Source: Gammaproteobacteria bacterium
Lineage (GTDB): Bacteria; Pseudomonadota; Gammaproteobacteria; Pseudomonadales; Pseudohongiellaceae
Assembly (NCBI GenBank): GCA_003514305.1
Contig: DORE01000257.1
Span: 1-11,452, forward strand
Direction: 5' to 3'
DNA length: 11,452 bases
Shown here piece by piece: positions 6,873 to 11,452 of the stretch. A program made the position numbers and the translations under genes. Position 1 is the first letter of the stretch, and every line of letters begins with the position of its first letter. Below the pieces are notes generated by a model that was not told the DNA's origin, did no database searches, and saw only the letters and a list, made by a program, of their open reading frames with translations.

Positions 6873-6899
6873 GAACTTATTTGTTATCTTAATGTCTGA
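6873..6899 (+). promoter_or_regulatory. Sigma-E (RpoE/AlgU)-type promoter upstream of rseA
   Basis: GAACTT at 6873-6878 and TCTGA at 6895-6899 are separated by exactly 16 bases. This equals the classical sigma-E consensus GAACTT-N16-TCTGA, as in the E. coli rpoH P3 promoter. Transcription would start near 6906, leaving a leader of roughly 145 nt before the preferred rseA start. It sits inside the rpoE-rseA gap, so sigma-E is predicted to drive rseA and probably mucD directly, apart from rpoE. Confidence 0.72.
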
Positions 6900-7050
6900 T
6901 ACTACAGAAAAGCCTAAAATTCGATATAAAGCGAAATAAGCACTGTCATAAGTGCGTTGAGGAGTCGGAGCAGGAGCTGCTGAGGTGCTGATGCCAGGCG
7001 GTACAGCAAGTGGAATACGCCGGGGAGCCGGTGCGGATGGAAAGCAACCT

Positions 7051-7677
7051 ATGGCAAACGAAAATACAAAAAAGTCGGCACATACTGGTGTGTCGCAGCG
7101 GTCGGGTGAGTTCCTATCAGCTGTTATGGATGGGGAAGCTGATGATTTAGCTTTACGTCGCCTGATTCAGGAGTCTGCTGCCGATCCCGCGATGCAGGAA
7201 AAGTGGGAGCGCTATCATCTCGCTCAGGATGTAGTCCGAGGACGTGGAAGACCAGTGTCGTCGGGCTTCTCAAGAAGGGTGGCCGCGGCAATCGATGTTG
7301 AAACCGCTCTTGAGGGATCGAAAGTGGTGAGCGACAGGTTGAGTCAGCAGCTGCTCAAGTTCGCGATAGCCGCCGCTGTTGCGATGGTGGCTGTTGTGAC
7401 TCTTCAACCTGAACCGAACGAATTGGAGATCTCTGACACAAGGCTATCTGCCATATACGCGGGCCAGCCGCCTGGTGCAGAGAGGCGTGTGCAATCCTTA
7501 GTTGTGGGCTCCGAGCCAGCGATAGCGCCGGTGCCGGTTGACCCAGAAGCACAGCAGCGGCTTCGAGATTACATTGAAAGCATGAGCTTTGATTCCGACG
7601 AAGCACTGCGCAGTGAACATATTCAGGAGTCGCCCCTTTATCGACTTGTTAACCAGCTTCAAACAGACAATCGATAA
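7051..7677 (+). CDS. rseA: Anti-sigma-E factor RseA/MucA
   Basis: This single-pass inner-membrane protein sequesters sigma-E through its cytoplasmic N-domain. Regulated proteolysis (DegS, then RseP, in the known systems) releases sigma-E. With the start at 7051 it has 208 residues. The anti-sigma domain is FLSAVMDGEADDLALRRL ... WERYHLAQDVVRG (about 21-63). One membrane helix, LLKFAIAAAVAMVAVVTL, covers about 101-118. The periplasmic C-terminal domain ends in RLRDYIESMSF and SPLYRLV (about 170-200). A GGAAAG stretch precedes ATG 7051. An in-frame ATG at 6991 has a better GAGG ribosome site (6982-6985, 5-nt spacing) but adds 20 Gly/Arg-rich residues not expected in this family, so the start is uncertain. 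The C-domain that binds RseB in other bacteria is kept although rseB is not next door. Confidence 0.92.
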   Translation: MANENTKKSAHTGVSQRSGEFLSAVMDGEADDLALRRLIQESAADPAMQEKWERYHLAQDVVRGRGRPVSSGFSRRVAAAIDVETALEGSKVVSDRLSQQLLKFAIAAAVAMVAVVTLQPEPNELEISDTRLSAIYAGQPPGAERRVQSLVVGSEPAIAPVPVDPEAQQRLRDYIESMSFDSDEALRSEHIQESPLYRLVNQLQTDNR

Positions 7678-7866
7678 TCTGTTGGCCGATCAGCCTATTT
7701 TGGTTCAGCGGGTTTGGGTTTCGCCGTGGTTCGGCTGAGACTTGCGCACCGATGCCGTTGCCTATTTTCGGCATAAGAGCCGAAGTACATTACTTATTGA
7801 CGGCCGGCCCGATATCCGCCGTTCAACCATCTGATCGGAAACAGCTGCTCGCAGCGTAGTATTTCT
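7678..7866. other. rseA-mucD spacer lacking rseB/mucC, with one hairpin
   Basis: In Pseudomonas and E. coli rseB (mucB), followed by mucC or rseC, comes after the anti-sigma gene. Here only 189 bp separate rseA from mucD, and all frames are short or interrupted. A perfect hairpin, TTCGGC-ATAAGA-GCCGAA, lies at 7767-7784 and is not followed by a T-tract on either strand. It could be a processing or attenuation signal. No sigma-E promoter is visible here, so mucD is probably read through from rseA. Confidence 0.6.
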
Positions 7867-9306
7867 ATGAACGCAATATTTTATGTAGCACGGTCGCTTG
7901 CTTTGTCTGCTCCGGCTGTCTTGGCTTTTACAGTCGCCCTGCAACTCACCTTGGTGAACAATGTTAATGCGGCAGAGCTGCCAAACTTCGCTGATCTTGT
8001 CGAGCGCAATGCTCCCTCAATTGTTGAAATCTCGACGATCAGGCGGATGACAGCACGCTCGCCCGTTCCAGACTCGGAGTTGGAGGAATTGCTGCGCCGG
8101 ATAAACCCAGGCCAGAAACCCGATCTTGATACAGAGGGTTTGCCTGAACAGCGTCAGCGGGCAGCGGTTGGCTCCGGTTTTCTGATCTCAGGCGACGGTT
8201 ATATGATCACCAATAATCATGTCGTGGTTGGGGCAGATGAGATTCAGGTCACATTGAACGATCGTCGCGTGTTCAACGCTGAGGTAATTGGTCTGGATGA
8301 GCCCTCTGACCTCGCACTGTTGAAGATCAACGCGGAAAATCTTCCGTATGTCCGCTTCGGTGATTCGGAAAAGCTTCGGGTAGGGGAGTGGGTATTGGCC
8401 ATTGGCTCGCCATTTGGTCTTGAGTTCTCGGCGGCGGCCGGGATTGTGAGCGCTAAAGGCCGATCGGTTCCGGGTCGCTCTTCCTACAATTATATGGCTT
8501 TCATTCAATCCGATGTTGCGATCAATCAGGGGAACTCTGGCGGTCCTTTATTCAACCTTGACGGTGACGTCATTGGTATTAATTCGCAAATTCTGAGCAG
8601 CACCGGCGGGTCAAACGGTATTTCTTTTTCGATACCCAGTAACATTGCAATGAACGTGATCGAGCAATTGCGCGCTTCTGGAGTAGTAGAGCGGGGATTG
8701 CTGGGGGTCCGCATGCGTGAGGTGGATTTTGCCCTTGCTGCGATCTTCGGTATGGATCGTCCGCTTGGCGCGTTCGTGGACGAGGTGCAGCCTAATAGTC
8801 CGGCATCAGAGGGCGGCATACAAAACGAAGACATTATCGTCGAATTTAATGGCCATGAAATTGAATATTACACCGATCTTCCTTTCTATGTGGGGCAGTA
8901 CCGCCCCGGCACTGAAGCTGCGGTCAGGCTTTATCGGGATGGGGAGCTGGTGGAGCAAACTGTAGTTCTTGGCAGCTCCCCGACCAATGCAGTATTGGCG
9001 GAGTCGCCCGCTACACGTAGAGCGCGAGGTAATCCGCTGGGTTTTCGCATTGCAGACCTCGGAGAGGAGGCCAAACAGGCCTCTGGTCTAGAAGGAGGAG
9101 TGCGAATCGCAGAACTCGACGAAGGGCCCGGTCGTGAGGCAGGGCTCCTGAAAGGTGACATCATTGTGGCACTAAATAGACAGCCGGTTGTCTCCGTGGA
9201 GCAATTCGCCGAGGTCGTCAGTGATTTGCCTGTATCAGGATTCGTCTCTATCCGGATTGTGCGCGAAGGGCAGGCGACGACTCTGGCGCTCGAACTATTC
9301 CCATAA
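7867..9306 (+). CDS. mucD: Periplasmic serine protease MucD (DegP/HtrA family)
   Basis: This 479-residue HtrA protease degrades or refolds misfolded envelope proteins. In Pseudomonas MucD also damps sigma-E (AlgU) activation. A signal peptide covers residues 1 to about 35, with a hydrophobic core LALSAPAVLAFTVALQLTLV and a V-N-A cleavage site before AELPNF. The catalytic triad is His118 (ITNNHVV), Asp148 (EPSDLALLK) and Ser224 (GNSGGP). PDZ1 spans about 275-370, with RGLLGVRM and AFVDEVQPNSPA. PDZ2 spans about 388-476, with GGVRIAELDEGPGREAGL. The length matches P. aeruginosa MucD (474). The start ATG 7867 is set by the signal peptide and lacks a clear ribosome binding site. It is probably co-transcribed with rseA and is followed by a terminator at 9321-9355. 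Confidence 0.96.
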   Translation: MNAIFYVARSLALSAPAVLAFTVALQLTLVNNVNAAELPNFADLVERNAPSIVEISTIRRMTARSPVPDSELEELLRRINPGQKPDLDTEGLPEQRQRAAVGSGFLISGDGYMITNNHVVVGADEIQVTLNDRRVFNAEVIGLDEPSDLALLKINAENLPYVRFGDSEKLRVGEWVLAIGSPFGLEFSAAAGIVSAKGRSVPGRSSYNYMAFIQSDVAINQGNSGGPLFNLDGDVIGINSQILSSTGGSNGISFSIPSNIAMNVIEQLRASGVVERGLLGVRMREVDFALAAIFGMDRPLGAFVDEVQPNSPASEGGIQNEDIIVEFNGHEIEYYTDLPFYVGQYRPGTEAAVRLYRDGELVEQTVVLGSSPTNAVLAESPATRRARGNPLGFRIADLGEEAKQASGLEGGVRIAELDEGPGREAGLLKGDIIVALNRQPVVSVEQFAEVVSDLPVSGFVSIRIVREGQATTLALELFP

Positions 9307-9320
9307 GTGCTTGGAGAGGT

Positions 9321-9355
9321 GGTAGCAGCGGTTTGCTTTTGTGCTGCCATTTTTT
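9321..9355 (+). terminator. Intrinsic terminator after mucD
   Basis: GGTAGCA pairs with TGCTGCC (9342-9348, one G-U pair) around a 14-nt loop, and the stem is followed by A and T6 (9350-9355). It begins 14 bp after the mucD stop and ends the sigma-E block before lepA. Confidence 0.68.
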
Positions 9356-9439
9356 CTGCCACTGAGTCAGCGTTTCAGGTAAACTCCGCACTTAATTCTT
9401 TGTATCGCGAAGCACAAAATCGCCAGCGCCTTCCGCATA

Positions 9440-11239
9440 GTGTCTGATCTAAGCCATATTCGTAATTTCTCTATCATCGCCCATATTGATCACGGCAAGT
9501 CGACGCTGGCAGATCGATTCATCCAGCATTGTGGGGGTCTGGAAGAGCGTGAGATGGATGAACAAATACTTGACACCCTCGATATCGAGCGTGAACGAGG
9601 AATCACTATCAAGGCGCAGAGCGTTACTCTGCATTACGACGGCCGGGATGGCAATCGTTATCAGCTAAACTTCATCGACACGCCTGGACATGTTGATTTT
9701 ACTTATGAAGTGTCCCGGTCTCTTGCTGCTTGCGAGGGGGCTCTTCTGGTTGTCGATGCTGCGCAGGGCGTCGAAGCGCAGTCCGTAGCGACCTGTTATA
9801 CCGCTATTGAACAAGGTTTGGAGGTGTTGCCAGTCCTCAATAAAATGGACTTGCCTCAGGCAGATCCTGCCCGCGTTCGAGTGGAAATAGAAGAGATAAT
9901 CGGGTTAGACGCCAGTGGGGCAGTGTGTGCTAGCGCTAAAACCGGTCTTGGTATCCATGACATACTGGAACAAATAGTTGAAAACATCCCTGCGCCGACA
10001 GGGAATAAGGAAAATGATCTACAAGCGCTCATTATAGATTCATGGTTCGATAACTATCTGGGCGTTGTTTCTCTCGTTAGAGTAGTACAGGGAACTTTGC
10101 GAAAAGGCGATAAAATTATCGCGAAATCGATTGGTAGAGCTCACGTTGTTGACAATGTCGGCGTATTTACGCCAAAGAGGAGTGAGACAGGCATTTTGGC
10201 AGCCGGTGAGGTCGGTTTTGTTGAAGCTGGGATCAAGGATATTCATGGAGCCCCTGTCGGCGACACCCTGTCGCTGGCGAAAACACAGGATGTCGAGGCG
10301 CTTGCTGGCTTTCGTCAAATTCAGCCGCAAGTGTTTGCAGGACTGTATCCGGTTTCTTCCGATGACTTTGAGAATTTCCGGGATGCTTTGGAAAAGCTTA
10401 CGCTGAACGACGCCTCATTGCAGTACGAGCCGGAAAATTCCGATGCGCTAGGCTTTGGATTTCGCTGTGGCTTCCTTGGAATGTTACATATGGAAATTAT
10501 TCAGGAGCGGCTTGAGCGGGAATATGCCCTTTCACTGATCACGACTGCGCCCACTGTCGTTTACGAGGTTGAACTGGAAAATAACGAACTTGTTTTGGTG
10601 GGAAGCCCTTCCAGTTTGCCACCGATCAACAACATCAAAGAAATGCGAGAACCCATCGTGATTGCCAATATTTTGGTTCCGCAGGAATATCTTGGAAATG
10701 TTATCAGTCTGTGCGTTGATAAGCGCGGGGTCCAAAAGGATATGCAGTTCATCGGTAAACAGGTATCGCTGAGTTACGAGTTGCCGATGAATGAAGTAGT
10801 TATGGATTTTTTCGATCGACTCAAATCAGTAAGCCGAGGCTACGCCTCTCTGGACTATCAGTTTGATCGATTCGAACGCTCCAATTTAGTGAGACTGGAC
10901 GTTCTTATTAATGGCTCCAGGGTTGATGCCCTTGCGCTTATCGTTTTCCGCGATCACGCTCAGTCAAAGGGACGTCTCCTTGTGGAGAAGATGAAAGAAC
11001 TGATTCCTCGACAGCTCTACGATGTGGCAATACAAGCTGCGGTTGGCGGTCAGATTATTGCCAGATCGACGGTAAAAGCGCTGCGTAAAAACGTAACTGC
11101 GAAATGCTATGGTGGCGACGTATCGCGAAAGAAGAAACTGCTTGAAAAGCAGAAAGCAGGAAAAAAACGGATGAAACAGGTTGGTAACGTTGAGGTGCCT
11201 CAAGAGGCATTTTTGGCCGTACTGAAAGTAGATAGCTGA
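9440..11239 (+). CDS. lepA: Elongation factor 4 (LepA), ribosome back-translocase GTPase
   Basis: The 599-residue length equals that of E. coli LepA. LepA binds the ribosome and helps translation initiation, elongation and subunit biogenesis under stress. G-motifs are G1 AHIDHGKST (14-22), G2 RGITI (53-57), G3 DTPGH (80-84), G4 NKMD (134-137) and G5 SAK (165-167). Domain 2, the EF-G-like domains and the basic LepA-specific C-terminal domain (RKKKLLEKQKAGKKRMKQVG near the end) are all present. The start is GTG at 9440, giving MSDLSHIRNFSIIAHIDHG and the family's usual IRNFSIIAHIDHG context. No strong ribosome binding site is seen. lepB follows after 10 bp, so the two form an operon. The mucD terminator implies a separate promoter in 9356-9439, where GGTAAACT is only a weak -10 candidate. 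Confidence 0.99.
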   Translation: MSDLSHIRNFSIIAHIDHGKSTLADRFIQHCGGLEEREMDEQILDTLDIERERGITIKAQSVTLHYDGRDGNRYQLNFIDTPGHVDFTYEVSRSLAACEGALLVVDAAQGVEAQSVATCYTAIEQGLEVLPVLNKMDLPQADPARVRVEIEEIIGLDASGAVCASAKTGLGIHDILEQIVENIPAPTGNKENDLQALIIDSWFDNYLGVVSLVRVVQGTLRKGDKIIAKSIGRAHVVDNVGVFTPKRSETGILAAGEVGFVEAGIKDIHGAPVGDTLSLAKTQDVEALAGFRQIQPQVFAGLYPVSSDDFENFRDALEKLTLNDASLQYEPENSDALGFGFRCGFLGMLHMEIIQERLEREYALSLITTAPTVVYEVELENNELVLVGSPSSLPPINNIKEMREPIVIANILVPQEYLGNVISLCVDKRGVQKDMQFIGKQVSLSYELPMNEVVMDFFDRLKSVSRGYASLDYQFDRFERSNLVRLDVLINGSRVDALALIVFRDHAQSKGRLLVEKMKELIPRQLYDVAIQAAVGGQIIARSTVKALRKNVTAKCYGGDVSRKKKLLEKQKAGKKRMKQVGNVEVPQEAFLAVLKVDS

Positions 11240-11249
11240 GTAGACGCAG

Positions 11250-11452
11250 ATGAATGTTGATTTTTCGCTAGTTTTATTAGTGCTGGTCGCTTTTTGTGGG
11301 TTTCTATGGGCCCTCGATTCTTTGTTGTTAAAGAAATCACGTACAGATGCTGTTGAGGAGTATCGACGAACTGCACCCAAGGGCAAGACCAAAGAGGAAA
11401 TTAGCCTCACGATTGCTGATTTGAGTCAAGAGCCGCTAGTTATTGAGTATGC
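11250..11452 (+). CDS. lepB: Signal peptidase I (LepB), N-terminal part, cut by window edge
   Basis: The first 67 codons (plus 2 bases) of a frame open to the right edge start at ATG 11250, ten bases after the lepA stop. A hydrophobic segment, FSLVLLVLVAFCGFLWALDSLLL, forms the first membrane helix. A charged cytoplasmic loop (KKSRTDAVEEYRR) follows, and then SQEPLVIEY, which matches the conserved EPLLVEY stretch just before the second helix in Pseudomonas LepB. LepB cleaves signal peptides of exported proteins, including MucD encoded nearby. The catalytic Ser and Lys lie beyond the window. The assignment rests on this N-terminus plus the universal lepA-lepB linkage. Confidence 0.93.
   Translation, partial: MNVDFSLVLLVLVAFCGFLWALDSLLLKKSRTDAVEEYRRTAPKGKTKEEISLTIADLSQEPLVIEY

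Noticed and set aside
6835..6939. 34-codon ORF just after rpoE
   Set aside because: GAGG sits 7 nt upstream of its second ATG, but the frame is short, has no recognisable pattern and contains the sigma-E promoter. It is most likely a chance ORF.
8931..9362. 143-codon minus-strand ORF opposite the mucD 3' end
   Set aside because: It is Ser/Pro/Arg-rich low-complexity sequence typical of the antisense of a real gene, and it spans the terminator.
10964..11410. 148-codon minus-strand ORF opposite lepA/lepB
   Set aside because: It lies antisense to the conserved lepA C-terminus and lepB start, has no family pattern and is a shadow ORF.

Overview
The window looks like chromosomal DNA of a free-living gammaproteobacterium related to the Pseudomonas/Cellvibrio-type lineages. 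Its backbone, ygfZ / sdhE / nadB / rpoE(algU) / rseA(mucA) / mucD / lepA / lepB, is the gene order known around algU in Pseudomonas. The exact genus cannot be told from the sequence.

Layout. Positions 1-1842 (minus strand) hold the N-terminal 614 codons of a large TPR protein that runs off the left edge. After 8 tandem 34-residue TPRs it enters an O-GlcNAc-transferase-like (GT41/SPINDLY) domain. Positions 2082-2527 (minus) hold two small genes joined by an ATGA overlap: an unrecognised basic 55-residue protein and a TIGR03643/DUF2805 protein. ygfZ (minus, 2676-3611) diverges from sdhE (plus, 3740-3994). The stretch 3995-4304, where ygfX normally sits, has only broken reading frames that look like a ygfX remnant. 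nadB (minus, 4305-5951) diverges from the sigma-E block: rpoE (6260-6829), rseA (7051-7677) and mucD/degP (7867-9306). A terminator at 9321-9355 closes this block, and lepA (9440-11239) and lepB (11250 to the right edge) follow.

How the genes work together. rpoE encodes an envelope-stress sigma factor and rseA its membrane anti-sigma factor. mucD encodes a periplasmic serine protease that clears misfolded proteins. lepA (translation GTPase EF4) and lepB (signal peptidase I) serve translation and export. YgfZ (Fe-S enzyme maintenance), SdhE (flavinylation of succinate dehydrogenase) and NadB (FAD-dependent first step of NAD synthesis) are cofactor-linked metabolic genes.

Main points of interest. 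(1) A textbook sigma-E promoter, GAACTT-N16-TCTGA, lies between rpoE and rseA, while I find no sigma-E site upstream of rpoE. This suggests sigma-E feeds its own brake and protease more than itself. (2) rseB/mucB and mucC are absent between rseA and mucD. (3) A bacterial OGT-like gene sits at the left edge. (4) An unlisted small gene is translationally coupled to the DUF2805 gene. (5) ygfX appears decayed. I did not find an obviously new multi-gene defence or mobile system, and I see no tRNA, rRNA, CRISPR array or insertion sequence.
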